64,000 bases of DNA from Planctomycetota bacterium (GCA_020638635.1 JACKIE010000015.1:9868-73867); one strand, 5' to 3'; positions 1-8,475 are shown, counted from the first letter of the stretch. Translations and numbers: made by a program. The notes: generated by a model from the letters alone, not told the origin.

Positions 1-62
1 TACCAGCGCGCGAAGTGCGGCTGACTCGCCGCGGATCAAGCCCTCGTCCGGCCTTTTGCCGG
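1..62. repeat. Partial copy of the structured element at 3103-3164
   Basis: These first 62 bases match 3103-3164 with two mismatches, at positions 47 and 57. Position 57 falls in the loop of a CCGGC/GCCGG hairpin, so the stem is kept. The copy starts at the window edge and may extend upstream. The two copies bracket the capsid-like gene and the two AT-richer genes in direct orientation. Confidence 0.85.
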
Positions 63-173
63 AAGTTACCGACACACCGTACTGAAACAAAATATCAAAA
101 ATGACTTGCCTACCCTAAGTAGGGGGGGGGTATCGTTTGAATCGGTTACCACTGCAGAAATCAGACACCTCTT

Positions 174-179
174 GGAGGA
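174..179 (+). promoter_or_regulatory. Strong Shine-Dalgarno site for the ATG at 185
   Basis: GGAGGA lies five bases before the ATG at 185. It is one of the clearest ribosome-binding sites in the window and marks 185, rather than the TTG at 307, as the natural start of the capsid-like gene. The TTG at 307 has no such site. Confidence 0.7.
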
Positions 180-184
180 ATCGC

Positions 185-310
185 ATGTCGCTTGCCAATG
201 CGTCGCTGCTCGCCGATGACCTGCTGGCTCGATGGCTGGTTGAGAACTCGCCGATCAAGGTTCCGTTCTTGCAAGCCTGGTCTGGCAATCAGTCGCCGGT
301 AACCCTTTGA
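185..310 (+). CDS. N-terminal fragment of the capsid-like protein (frame lost)
   Basis: This 41-codon frame starts MSLANASLLADDLL, has a strong SD, and ends at TGA 308-310. Its content (LLARWLVENSPIKVPFLQ) resembles the start of HK97-fold capsid proteins, which often have a helix followed by an 'NSPI...PF' type segment. The following frame, open from 244, reads QSVAGNPLKYAR, which resembles the conserved 'GNxLxYxR' region of such proteins. The best reading is one gene whose frame breaks between about 265 and 300. A one-base deletion would give this pattern. It could also be an independent leader peptide overlapping a TTG start, or an assembly error. Confidence 0.5.
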   Translation: MSLANASLLADDLLARWLVENSPIKVPFLQAWSGNQSPVTL

Positions 311-1140
311 AGTACGCTCGATCTGCGGTGCTCGCCGCAGCCACGAAGGTCAGCGACTGCAGTCTGGTGGACGAGCAGGTGCCCACGATATCCGAAGCCG
401 AGTTCGCCCTGCAGGAGTTCATCACCCGCTACAAGATCTGCACTTTCGACCTCGACAGCTACCAATTCCCCAATCAGCTTGAGACCGTGTTATATGCGCT
501 GGCGAAGCGGCGGCTGCTGTACGCCTACGCCACGTTCATCGCCGATTCGAACCAATCGGGCAGCCTGGTGGGAATCTGCGACGCGGCGCGTGTTGTCAAC
601 ATGGCGGGGGCAGCGCTCACCCTTGACTGTCTCGACGACGCCTATGAGCGCGTCACCGCCGGCACCGGCCGTCCCACGTTGATCATGAGCCACTCGCGCA
701 GCCTGCGCACCTACCGCAGCCTGTGCCGCGCGGCCGGCATCTATCAGCGGGTGCCTTGGCGTTGGTATGACCCGGCCAGAGGCCGCATGGTCGAGGGCAG
801 TGTGGACGCTTTCAACGGTACACCCTGGCTGGCGAACGACTTCGTGAACGCGGGCGCCGACCCAACCGAGGAGCGGACCTTCTTCATGGTGATGGGCGAC
901 GACGGAGGGCAGGGCCCGACCCGGGGTGTTACGGGCATCGTTCCGGCCGCGCAGGGGCGCAACCTGTTCAACAGGCGGCGAATTGAGGGCGTGTTCGCGG
1001 CGGACGCGGGTGCGGGCGCGCCTGACATGCTGCCGGGTGTGGACACCTGGGTTAGCATGCCGGCGGGATTGGCGTTGGGCAGTCAGGGTGCGTTGAGTAT
1101 CATTGAGAACTACACAACCGTGGCCAGTTGCGGCGGGTAG
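307..1140 (+). CDS. HK97-fold major capsid-like protein (main part, frameshifted gene)
   Basis: The 277-aa frame has the order typical of HK97-fold coat proteins. A long E-loop/spine region (EFALQEFITRYKICTFDL) comes first. A helix (LETVLYALAKRRLLYA) follows, then an 'AGAALTLDCLDDAYERV' segment like the usual 'ltlddLdea'. Next is RPTLIMSHSRSLRTYRSL, like the 'aivMnprtla.lr.l' strand and helix, and then 'FNGTPWLANDFV' and 'FFMVMGDDGG' strands. The TTG at 307 is probably not a true start (see 185-310). No portal, protease, terminase or tail gene is visible in the window. It may be a phage remnant, a domesticated capsid or an encapsulin-like shell. The family call is from pattern only. Confidence 0.45.
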   Translation: MKYARSAVLAAATKVSDCSLVDEQVPTISEAEFALQEFITRYKICTFDLDSYQFPNQLETVLYALAKRRLLYAYATFIADSNQSGSLVGICDAARVVNMAGAALTLDCLDDAYERVTAGTGRPTLIMSHSRSLRTYRSLCRAAGIYQRVPWRWYDPARGRMVEGSVDAFNGTPWLANDFVNAGADPTEERTFFMVMGDDGGQGPTRGVTGIVPAAQGRNLFNRRRIEGVFAADAGAGAPDMLPGVDTWVSMPAGLALGSQGALSIIENYTTVASCGG

Positions 1141-1230
1141 CCGAAAGAGTGTGCCGCAATTGCCGTCATAGCGGGGAGCGGGTGAAAGCCTCTTGTCGGG
1201 CACAACGAGCCTCAACCAGGGAGCACAAAC

Positions 1231-2142
1231 ATGGAAGCCGATAAGACCTGCAGCAGTTGCAACGGGCTCAAGGTAACCAAACAAAACGGCCTCACCAGAA
1301 TCGAAGTATCGGAAACCTACGGTTTGCAGCCGGGCGAGAGCCTGCGCGAACAGTTAAACGAGGCCTTGGGAGTGGCGAATTTGTTTGCGCATATGCCAGG
1401 CTCAGACGTAATGCATGATCCTGAGGTACCTTCGGCACAAGCATATCCGAAGTTGCTCAGCAGTACTTTCGGAGAGTCCAACTTCACTTTGGAGGAGACT
1501 GACGCAGCAGGAGTCTTGGGCCTGTTTCAGGCAGATGATACCAGTGATGACGAAGATCAATCCGATCTGATTCCTAGTGACGCAAAGGATGGCTTGGTAG
1601 AGCAGATAAGAGCACTGCTCCGTGAAGATGATGATATTCAAAAGGAGTTGGATAAGCTGAAAAAGAAGGATGATAAGGATAAGGACTGTAAGTGTCGGGA
1701 ATGGAAAGTTGATTGGTCATTGACCAAGTTGGAGTTGAGCAAGACGGTGCGAGGTGTGAAGGTGGCGTCGGTTGATCAGAAGCCAAAAGGCGTTCCGAAA
1801 CAAGGCGGCAAAGACGAAGCAGAGGCTACGGTTACTGTCGTTACCTATGACATATATTCGTACAAGGCGAAAGGCGCATGGAAGCTCTATTGCAGTTTGT
1901 CGGACCCTGCAGACTGTGGAGATGCCTGGACTAAAGAAGGAGAATGGGAAGCCGATTTCGATGTGAGACTAAAGTTGAAGGAAGAGGGTATCTCAATCAA
2001 GCATAAAATAACCGAAGGAATCAACGCGAAGACGCAAGAGAAAATACAAAAAGAATACTCGGACGACGGGAAAGCTGACGCCAAAACAAAGGGCGACGTA
2101 CCTCAAGAGGACTGGCCTAAAGGTTCTATCATACTTACATGA
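1231..2142 (+). CDS. Acidic, lysine-rich hypothetical protein of accessory block
   Basis: 303 aa, not recognised. The N-terminus has a CSSC motif (residues 8-11). A low-complexity acidic stretch follows (DDTSDDEDQSD), then a helical charged segment (about 125-155) with alternating K/D/E that ends in CKC. The second half alternates beta-like stretches (VTVVTYDIYSYKAK, YCSLSDPADCGDAWTKEGEW) and is rich in K and E. No signal peptide or membrane segment is seen. Codon use is visibly AT-richer than in the flanking genes, suggesting transfer. The stop overlaps the next start (ATGA), so the two genes are translationally coupled and probably act together. An effector/immunity or cargo/partner pairing is possible but unproven. 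Confidence 0.6.
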   Translation: MEADKTCSSCNGLKVTKQNGLTRIEVSETYGLQPGESLREQLNEALGVANLFAHMPGSDVMHDPEVPSAQAYPKLLSSTFGESNFTLEETDAAGVLGLFQADDTSDDEDQSDLIPSDAKDGLVEQIRALLREDDDIQKELDKLKKKDDKDKDCKCREWKVDWSLTKLELSKTVRGVKVASVDQKPKGVPKQGGKDEAEATVTVVTYDIYSYKAKGAWKLYCSLSDPADCGDAWTKEGEWEADFDVRLKLKEEGISIKHKITEGINAKTQEKIQKEYSDDGKADAKTKGDVPQEDWPKGSIILT

Positions 2143-2948
2143 ACAAGTTCCACGGATGGAATGTGTCAATCAGCTCACGCGTTGCGGCGGATTTACTAAT
2201 CTGCGCCGCGGCTGTAATGGCGACCTGTTCTTGTACTGATTCAGGCACATCCGAAGACGGAGGGAAGCAACCATCTTCGATTGGTCCCAAGACTGTAACT
2301 GAAGAGGTGCATGTTCTTCGCTCGGTTGGGTATGGCTCACCGTACTTTCCCCTGACGGAAACGCCATTACCAGGCATGCAGGAAGGGCGGGTGCCGTCTG
2401 CGGTGATTGCGCAATACGAGTCTCGAGAACTACAACCTACCGACGCTGTATGGTATGAGTGGCCCCCGACCTTGGACACCACTTTGATCGTACTCGGCTT
2501 TGAACTGAATGCGCTCAAGGTCGAGCAAGTAGCTAACCAAGGGAAAGTGCAGTGGCTGCCACTCAAACTACCGAAGGTGCAGGTGAAGTCTTCGCAGTCC
2601 GGCAGCAACTCGGGTGCATTGCCTTCCGGAAGCATGACGATCGAAAGTATTCCAACAAAACTCTACGCGTCCGGCACGATAACCGGCGCCACGGCCGACG
2701 GAGAAATCTTGGTAAGAGTTGACGAAAAGACAGTACTGGTTTTCGAACCGGTTCTTTGCACATGGTATTACGGAACAAGTGAGCGGCGTGATACAGAGTT
2801 GCGGATTGTCTTCGGAACAGGAAACAAACCGTGGCCAAAAGGTCACCGTGATGGGTTTGAAACAAACCTTTTAGCATGTCGTAACATAAGCATCGAAAAA
2901 ATGGTTAGAATCCTTCCCGAAGGCCGTTTGGAACCGATCCCTAAGTAG
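2139..2948 (+). CDS. Putative lipoprotein coupled to the 1231 gene
   Basis: 269 aa. A hydrophobic segment near residues 14-30 ends in VMATCSC and is followed by a serine/glycine/acidic linker. This resembles a lipoprotein signal with an imperfect lipobox (MATC). The rest is soluble and beta-rich, with no family recognised. The ATG at 2139 overlaps the TGA of the upstream gene (ATGA). Base composition is AT-rich like its partner. A periplasmic lipoprotein beside a soluble acidic protein recalls effector/immunity layouts, but nothing in the sequence proves toxicity. It ends just before the structured element at 3008. Confidence 0.6.
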   Translation: MNKFHGWNVSISSRVAADLLICAAAVMATCSCTDSGTSEDGGKQPSSIGPKTVTEEVHVLRSVGYGSPYFPLTETPLPGMQEGRVPSAVIAQYESRELQPTDAVWYEWPPTLDTTLIVLGFELNALKVEQVANQGKVQWLPLKLPKVQVKSSQSGSNSGALPSGSMTIESIPTKLYASGTITGATADGEILVRVDEKTVLVFEPVLCTWYYGTSERRDTELRIVFGTGNKPWPKGHRDGFETNLLACRNISIEKMVRILPEGRLEPIPK

Positions 2949-3007
2949 AACTGTGTGCGGGGCCAGCGGTCCACCCGAAGGAGTGTTCCTGACTGGATTG
3001 GAGATCG

Positions 3008-3245
3008 CAGGCCCCATTGCGTCGGCCTCGACGCGGGGCCTGTGGGTTTAAAGCTCGCGGCCGGGGCGGTTGCCGTCCCGGCCTGCGTTCGAAGGCGCGC
3101 GGTACCAGCGCGCGAAGTGCGGCTGACTCGCCGCGGATCAAGCCCTCGACCGGCCTTTCGCCGGCCGCGCCCGGTGCCCGGGCAGGCCGTTGGAATCGAT
3201 CGCCAGGATCGCCTCGGGTCGCCGGGGCTTAACCCCGTTGACCCG
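3008..3245. ncRNA. Candidate structured RNA / hairpin-array element
   Basis: This gene-free stretch folds, by eye, into a chain of stems. These are 3008-3015/3035-3042 with inner 3019-3023/3030-3034, 3059-3065/3077-3083, 3096-3101/3109-3114, 3119-3122/3131-3134, 3150-3154/3160-3164, 3169-3174/3178-3183, 3197-3201/3207-3211, and 3215-3220/3240-3245 enclosing 3223-3227/3233-3237. Nearly all pairs are perfect. Part of it (3103-3164) recurs at 1-62. RNase P, tmRNA, SRP and 6S signatures were not found. The strand cannot be decided. It may be an RNA gene, a mobile-element end or a recombination site. Confidence 0.4.
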
Positions 3246-3392
3246 TCAAGAGTAGTGTAGAAAGCTTCCCGAAATCCTTACGAACATTCCGAACTATCTT
3301 GACGTGTCAATGGAACAGCGGGCGAATCGCACTGCCTCAAAACGGCCGGGAAGCTCCTGGCGGCCGTGCACGTTATCACTGTGGAGGCCCCT

Positions 3393-3632
3393 ATGGATCA
3401 GGACCCTAAGCCGCACCAGCCGCAGAAGTCATCCGCGGGCGAGCCAGCTGCCGGACAAGGACCGGAACCGGTCAAGAAAATGCCGGTCTTCCACGGAGAT
3501 GAACCGGCTGATGACTTTGGCGGAGTTTCCCGTCGCAGCTTGCCGGGGTGGGCATGGCTGCTGATCCTGGTAGCGCTCGGGATCTTCATGTGGATCCTGC
3601 TCCACCAGATGGAGGCCGTCACCCAGGCTTAG
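3393..3632 (+). CDS. Small tail-anchored membrane protein
   Basis: 79 aa from the ATG at 3393, preceded by GGAGG at 3382. Residues 1-50 are hydrophilic and rich in Pro, Gly and acidic residues. A single transmembrane helix (WAWLLILVALGIFMWILL) lies near the C-terminus and is followed by a short tail. The N-terminal domain is probably cytoplasmic. Its stop overlaps the stop of the convergent gene at 3629 by four bases. Function unknown. Confidence 0.6.
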   Translation: MDQDPKPHQPQKSSAGEPAAGQGPEPVKKMPVFHGDEPADDFGGVSRRSLPGWAWLLILVALGIFMWILLHQMEAVTQA

Positions 3633-4933
3633 CCGTCCAACCCCAGCGCCGTTCGAAACACCTCGCGCGCCTGCGCATGGCATGGAATGTGGCCGCCGGG
3701 GATGATGTCGCGGGTCAGGTTCTCGTAGCCGTTTTCCCTGGCCAGCTTCTCGGCGGCCTCCCACTGGGCGTCCAGCATGCTTTCCTTGTACTCGTCCTTG
3801 TCGCCCTGGTAGGCGTGGATGACCAGCGCCTTCTTGGCCTCGGCGTCGCTGCTGATTTCCGCGCGCGTGCCGCCGAAGTTGGCGCAAGCGGGTACGGCCG
3901 CCAGCAGCTTGTCCGGGTGGGTGAACACCATGTGCCAGGTCAGGATGCCGCCGCCGCTGAAGCCGGTGATGCAGACCTTCTGCTCTGCGTTGTAGAGTTC
4001 CTGCAGGTCGTGGATGATCGCCAGCAGGCCCGGCTCGTCGAACTTCATGCGGTTCTGGTCGGCCTCATCGATCACCTCTTTGGGGTACGGGTACTTGTTG
4101 CGCATGCCTTCATCCAGCGCGTTGGTGTTGGTGAAGCCGATGGGCGTAACGATGATGAATGTGTCGTTTCCCTTGCCGCGCGCTCCGTTGCAGGCACCCA
4201 GGAAGTTGCTGCCCGCGCCCTCCACGGCCACGTAAACCGGCCACTTCTTCTCGGCACTCCAGCCCGTGGGCAGCGACAGGAAGTACTTCATGGTGTGCGT
4301 GCGGCAGGTCTTCATGATCGGCGACTTGGCCGACAGTGCCGCCTCGCACTCAAGCATCGCTTTGGCGCGCGCGGTGTTCTGCTTCTCGTCGTCGAGCTGG
4401 CGGCCCTGCGCGAGATCAAGCAGGCGGTGGGTAGCCGCGTAATCCTTTTTGCCCCAGGCCGTGCGGTACTCGGCCTCGACGTACTTGTCCGTGGTCTCGG
4501 TGTGCAGCTCGTAGGCGCGCACGAGGTAGGCGTTGACCGTTGCGGTGTCCTTGTCGCCTCTCAGTTCGCCAAACAGCGCGCAGTAGGCCGATGCCGCTTT
4601 CTTGAGCGTCTTGTCGGCCTTCTTTTCGTACTTGGCGATTGCCGCGGCGTCCGTGCTGTCCGTCAGGTCCGGCAGCTTCTCCAGGGCCTTGGCCGCCTTG
4701 CGGTCCTCGGGCGTGAGTTGCAGGGCCTCGGTAAGAAAGGCTGTGGCCTTGCCGTTCAGGTCGTTATCGGCAGCGGCGTCGGCCAGCGCGACCAACTCCT
4801 TGCTGACGGCCTCTTTCAGCTTGGTAACGGCCGCGCTCTGGGCGGTAGCGGCGGGCGGGTCGGCGAGTGTGGGCGCCTGCAGGGCGAACGCCAGCAGCAG
4901 CACCGGCAGGATGGAGCGGCGAGTGAAAGTCAT
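3629..4933 (-). CDS. Secreted alpha/beta-hydrolase (esterase / PHB-depolymerase-like)
   Basis: 434 aa from the ATG at 4933; longer open frame upstream is shadow. It has a Sec signal peptide (residues 1-24, TFTRRSILPVLLLAFALQ). A helical domain of about 190 residues follows, with TPR-like or alpha-solenoid character. Then comes a C-terminal alpha/beta-hydrolase with the nucleophile elbow GFSGGG, a 'PVYVAVEGAGSNF' strand-loop that would form the oxyanion region, and a late His in GGHIPCH. The catalytic Ser and His are therefore visible. The fold resembles feruloyl-esterase/PHB-depolymerase (LpqC-like) enzymes. The substrate is unknown and the location is probably periplasmic or extracellular. 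Confidence 0.7.
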   Translation of the reverse strand: MTFTRRSILPVLLLAFALQAPTLADPPAATAQSAAVTKLKEAVSKELVALADAAADNDLNGKATAFLTEALQLTPEDRKAAKALEKLPDLTDSTDAAAIAKYEKKADKTLKKAASAYCALFGELRGDKDTATVNAYLVRAYELHTETTDKYVEAEYRTAWGKKDYAATHRLLDLAQGRQLDDEKQNTARAKAMLECEAALSAKSPIMKTCRTHTMKYFLSLPTGWSAEKKWPVYVAVEGAGSNFLGACNGARGKGNDTFIIVTPIGFTNTNALDEGMRNKYPYPKEVIDEADQNRMKFDEPGLLAIIHDLQELYNAEQKVCITGFSGGGILTWHMVFTHPDKLLAAVPACANFGGTRAEISSDAEAKKALVIHAYQGDKDEYKESMLDAQWEAAEKLARENGYENLTRDIIPGGHIPCHAQAREVFRTALGLDG

Positions 4934-5032
4934 GGATGGTCCCCAAGCATGCGGCGTCAGTATTAGTGTAGGAACGGAGTACTCGCTTACCAGCAGCCTC
5001 GACGCGGGGCGCGGGCAAGCGATAATCCCGCC

Positions 5033-6739
5033 ATGGCCTACGCGGAAGTCGAGTACCTGTTCAGCCATGCCGTTCTGCGCGACGCCGCCTACGAGTTGCA
5101 GTCCGCGCCCGAGCGCGCGGGGCTGCACGCCCTGGCGCTCGAGGTGATGGAGGAGATGTTCCCCCGCGCCGAGCGCGGCACCATCGCCCGCGCCATCGCC
5201 CGCCACGCCGCCGAGGCCTTCCGTGGCGGCACACTGCCGCCCGCCGCACCCGCCAAGGACGTGCTGGCACTCACCGAGCTGCGCGCCCTGCGCGCGGCCG
5301 CCGAAAAGGCCGAGGCCAACTACGATGTGCGCGAGTCGTCGGAGCTCTGGCAGCGCGTGGCCGACCACGAGCTGGTCGAGCCGCACGAGCGTTTTGACGC
5401 CCTGCTCCGCGCCGCCGAGGCCCTGCGCCACGCCGGCCGCCTGCAGGAGGCCCGCGCCCGCGTGAACGAGGCGCGCACGCTGGCGCCCAGCGATGCCGAT
5501 TACATGCGCTGCCTGCTCGCCCACGCCAGCCAGTTGCGCCTGATGGGCGAGCTGAAAGAGGCCGAAGACCGCGCGCGCCTGGCGCTGCGCTCTGCGGAAA
5601 CCAACGGCCAGCGCGCCGACGCCACGGGCATCCTGGCCCACGTGCTGCGCGACGGCGGCCGCGGCGACGAGGCCGAAAAGCTGTTCCGCGAATCCATGGA
5701 GTTGCACCGTGAAACCGGCGACGAGCTGTCCGAGGCCAAGATCGCCGGCGGCTTTGCGGCTTTCTTGAGCGAGCGCGGCCGTAATGACGAAGCCGAGAAG
5801 CTGTACCGCCGCGCCTTCCAGATTCACCAGGCCGCGGGCGACCCGCGCGGCGAGGCGATCTACTGCGGCAACCTGGGCATCCTGATGACCGAGGCGGGGC
5901 GCTACGCCGAGGCCGAGCAGTTCTACCAGGCGGCGCTGGCGACCCACCGGATGCTGGGCAACCGCACGGACGAGGCGATCGTGAGCGGCAACTACGCGAT
6001 CCTGCTGAAGGCCCGCGGCCGCGGCCAGGACGCCGAGCTGCACTACCGCCGCGCCATCAACGTGCTGCGCGAGCAGGGCAACCGGCCCATGGAGGCCCGC
6101 TACCTGGGCAACCTGGCCAACCTGCTGGACGACACCGGGCGCACCGTGCAGGCCGTGGGGATGTACGAGATGGCGCTCGACATCCTGCGCGGGCTGGGGC
6201 AGCCGCGGCTGCTGGGTATGTGCCTGGGCAACCTGGGCCTGGCGCGCCAGAAGTTGGGGCGCATTGACGAAGCCTACACGGCGCTGAGCGAAGGTATCGC
6301 GCTGCTGGTCGAGCAGCAGGCGCGCCTGCCTGCCGGCGCGTTCCTGGCCTTGCGCGGCGAGCTGCAGCTGCTGCTGGGCCAGGAGAGCGCCGCGGAGAGC
6401 GACCTGCTGGAAGCCGAGGCATTGCTGAAGGGCGAGCAGGCGCGCGGTTTCCGCCTGCAGTTTCTGCTGCCGCTGCGGGTGCGCCTGCACGCCCATCGCG
6501 GCGACCTGGAGCAGGCCGAGTTTGCGATACGGCAGGCGCGTGAAACGGCGGCCGGCCTGGACCCGCAGTCAGAGCAGGCCCGCGCGCTCGATACCTGCGA
6601 GGGGCTGATCCAGGCAGCGCAACAGGGCGAGCTGATCAACGGCCACCGCGCGTCCGACCTGCCCAAGGAGTTGCGCCGCGCGGCCGCCCGGCGCCTGCAC
6701 AAGTCGGCGCCGGAAACGGCGACAGCGCTGGAAGCCTAG
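5033..6739 (+). CDS. Tetratricopeptide-repeat protein, possibly lacking its ATPase N-terminus
   Basis: 568 aa. From about residue 110 it is a run of TPR units of the 'GR.DEAE..YR.A......G......' type, with repeated GNLG/GNYA motifs. The first 45 residues (YLFSHAVLRDAAYEL..) match the segment that usually joins an AAA/STAND ATPase domain to its TPRs ('frHalirdvaY'). No ATPase domain precedes it, because the divergent hydrolase begins at 4933. The protein therefore looks like the C-terminal half of a STAND-type regulator, either truncated or split. Cytoplasmic; no signal peptide. Its stop overlaps the stop of the 6736 gene by four bases. Confidence 0.7.
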   Translation: MAYAEVEYLFSHAVLRDAAYELQSAPERAGLHALALEVMEEMFPRAERGTIARAIARHAAEAFRGGTLPPAAPAKDVLALTELRALRAAAEKAEANYDVRESSELWQRVADHELVEPHERFDALLRAAEALRHAGRLQEARARVNEARTLAPSDADYMRCLLAHASQLRLMGELKEAEDRARLALRSAETNGQRADATGILAHVLRDGGRGDEAEKLFRESMELHRETGDELSEAKIAGGFAAFLSERGRNDEAEKLYRRAFQIHQAAGDPRGEAIYCGNLGILMTEAGRYAEAEQFYQAALATHRMLGNRTDEAIVSGNYAILLKARGRGQDAELHYRRAINVLREQGNRPMEARYLGNLANLLDDTGRTVQAVGMYEMALDILRGLGQPRLLGMCLGNLGLARQKLGRIDEAYTALSEGIALLVEQQARLPAGAFLALRGELQLLLGQESAAESDLLEAEALLKGEQARGFRLQFLLPLRVRLHAHRGDLEQAEFAIRQARETAAGLDPQSEQARALDTCEGLIQAAQQGELINGHRASDLPKELRRAAARRLHKSAPETATALEA

Positions 6740-8034
6740 GCCGCCTTGCCGCGCAGCAGCCAGCTGAGGAAGTCGTTGTTGTCAAAGCTGCCTTTATCAT
6801 CCGCAAAGCGCACGATGGTGAGCCCCAGCTTCCTTGACACGTAAAGACGCTGCTTGCCCTTGCCCGCGGCAAACACCAGGTCCGCGGGCAGCCAGTCCGG
6901 CGCCTTGTCGGCCTTGCGGCCCTTGCCGTTCTTCGCGCCGCCTTCGTCGGCGTCGTCGCTGTCGCCGCCGCCCAGCCACCAGGTCAGGCCGTAGCCGGGG
7001 TTGCACTTGCTGGGCTTGAAGCACTCGTCCATCAGTTCGGTTTTCAGCAGCTGCTTCTCCCCCACCTTGCCGCCCAGGCGCACGAACTCGCCGAACTTGG
7101 CCCATTCGCTCGCAACCACGTACACGCCGTGGGGCGTGGCCGGGTTGCCGGCCGCGTCGGTGCGCCAGGTCTGCTTGATGCCGATCTCGTCGCCGATGCG
7201 GTGCATGAAGTAGCCGGTGAGGTTCATGTCTTTGAACTTCTCACTGGCGGCCAGCTTGCGGCGCATGAACTCGCCCCAGGCGAAGTACTGGGCCGGGCCG
7301 TACTCGAACCTTGTTCCCGGCTCGTGCTTGCACTTCAGGTTGATGGCGTAGGCGTACTTGTTTTCCGTGGCGGGGCCCTGCAGGGCGTCCTGCTCAGGCG
7401 GCAGCCCGGCGCACAGGCTGAGCAGCATGCGCACGGTGATCTTGCTGCGCCGGGGGTCATCTTTCCATTCGGTGATGGTTTCGCAGACCAGCTCATCCCA
7501 GGTGATCAGCCCATCTTCAACTGCACATGCCGCGATAATGCCGCTGTAGCTCTTCGTGCCGCTGGCGAGCTGGTGCTCGCGCTCTTTGCTGTAGCCGTTG
7601 TCGTAAGCTTCGAACAGCAGTTTGCCTTCCTGCATGATGTAGAGCGCTTCGCCGTTGGTCGCCTTGTGGTAGTCGTGCGCGGCCTGCAGGTACCAGCCGC
7701 TGGCTTCGTCGGCTTCGTACTTCTCTTTCATGGCGCCGGCGACTTTGCCCTTGCCGCGCTTCTCGGCGGCGCCTTTCAGTTCGGCGGCGGCCTTGGCGGC
7801 TTCGTTCAGCTCCGCGCCGGACAGGAAGCCGTCTTTGTCGGCGTCGTGCCGCATGTACAGCTTGCGGCCGCGTTCCGGCAGTTCGGCTTCGCTGAGCTTG
7901 CCGTCGGCGTCCTTGTCGAACTGTTCGAGGGCCGCCTTGGCGTCCTCGCTCAGCTCAATGGGCTTTTCGGCTTCCTGTGCGACGATCAGGCCGGTGAAGG
8001 CTGCAACCAGCAGCATGGCAAGCAGGCTCCGCAT
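6736..8034 (-). CDS. Secreted EF-hand / serine beta-lactamase-fold hydrolase
   Basis: 432 aa with signal peptide MRSLLAMLLVAAFTGLIVAQ. Two EF-hand loops follow at about residues 40-51 (DKDADGKLSEAE) and 64-75 (DADKDGFLSGAE). After a helical linker comes a class C beta-lactamase/esterase domain with the SxxK motif as SGTK (in LASGTKSYSG). A plausible YGP element (FEYGPAQYF) stands where the YxN motif is expected. The EF-hands suggest calcium binding outside the cytoplasm. Substrate unknown. EF-hand fusions to hydrolases are common in planctomycete secretomes. Confidence 0.75.
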   Translation of the reverse strand: MRSLLAMLLVAAFTGLIVAQEAEKPIELSEDAKAALEQFDKDADGKLSEAELPERGRKLYMRHDADKDGFLSGAELNEAAKAAAELKGAAEKRGKGKVAGAMKEKYEADEASGWYLQAAHDYHKATNGEALYIMQEGKLLFEAYDNGYSKEREHQLASGTKSYSGIIAACAVEDGLITWDELVCETITEWKDDPRRSKITVRMLLSLCAGLPPEQDALQGPATENKYAYAINLKCKHEPGTRFEYGPAQYFAWGEFMRRKLAASEKFKDMNLTGYFMHRIGDEIGIKQTWRTDAAGNPATPHGVYVVASEWAKFGEFVRLGGKVGEKQLLKTELMDECFKPSKCNPGYGLTWWLGGGDSDDADEGGAKNGKGRKADKAPDWLPADLVFAAGKGKQRLYVSRKLGLTIVRFADDKGSFDNNDFLSWLLRGKAA

Positions 8035-8088
8035 GGGCGCTCCTCATGGGTACGCCGATGGAACCCGGGACGAAGCCGGTGGTTGCGG

Positions 8089-8475
8089 CTACTTTGCAAT
8101 CTTCGCGGCGTCCAGCTTCACCGCCAGGGCGTCCAGCTTTTCGGCCAGGGCGCGGCGGTCCGTGGCCTGCAGGTCGGTGACCGTGCGGGTGGTTTCGCGT
8201 GGCTGCGGCGTGATGCCCTCGGGCGCTACGCCGCTGCGGGGCGCGATGCTGCCGGCGGGGATCGGCTCGGGTGCGCTGTCACCGCGCAGGCTGCCGGCGA
8301 CTTCGCGCAACGTCTGGCCGGCCTCGGCCAGGGCGTCCTTCATCACGCCCTGCTCGTCTTTGAGTTCCTTGATCTGCTGGTAGGCCGGCTGTACCACCTG
8401 AGTCCACAGGCCGCCGATGCCGAGGGTCGAGCCAAGCACCAGGCCGATCAGGAAAATCGTGATTGAGGAACGCAT
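8089..8475 (-). CDS. Small membrane-anchored coiled-coil protein
   Basis: 128 aa. An N-terminal helix (ITIFLIGLVLGSTLGIGGLW) acts as signal anchor. A predicted coiled coil (about residues 30-60, QQIKELKDEQGVMKDAL) follows, then a proline-rich linker and a second helical segment (ALAEKLDALAVKLDAAKI). No family is recognised. It sits 54 bases upstream of the EF-hand hydrolase start on the same strand and may be cotranscribed with it. Confidence 0.55.
   Translation of the reverse strand: MRSSITIFLIGLVLGSTLGIGGLWTQVVQPAYQQIKELKDEQGVMKDALAEAGQTLREVAGSLRGDSAPEPIPAGSIAPRSGVAPEGITPQPRETTRTVTDLQATDRRALAEKLDALAVKLDAAKIAK

Noticed and set aside
303..309. CCCTTTG as a -1 slippery site between capsid fragments
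   Set aside because: Phase is wrong: it would move a ribosome from frame 1 to frame 3, not from frame 2 to frame 1.
3221..3245. GCTTAAC and GTTGACC resembling an integron attC site
   Set aside because: The second box does not fit GTTRRRY and the spacing is far too small.
3008..3245. RNase P, tmRNA, SRP or 6S RNA
   Set aside because: None of the conserved signatures was found on either strand.
3629..6496. 955-residue minus-strand reading frame spanning hydrolase and TPR gene
   Set aside because: Only 3629-4933 shows a signal peptide and hydrolase motifs; the rest is a shadow of the TPR gene.
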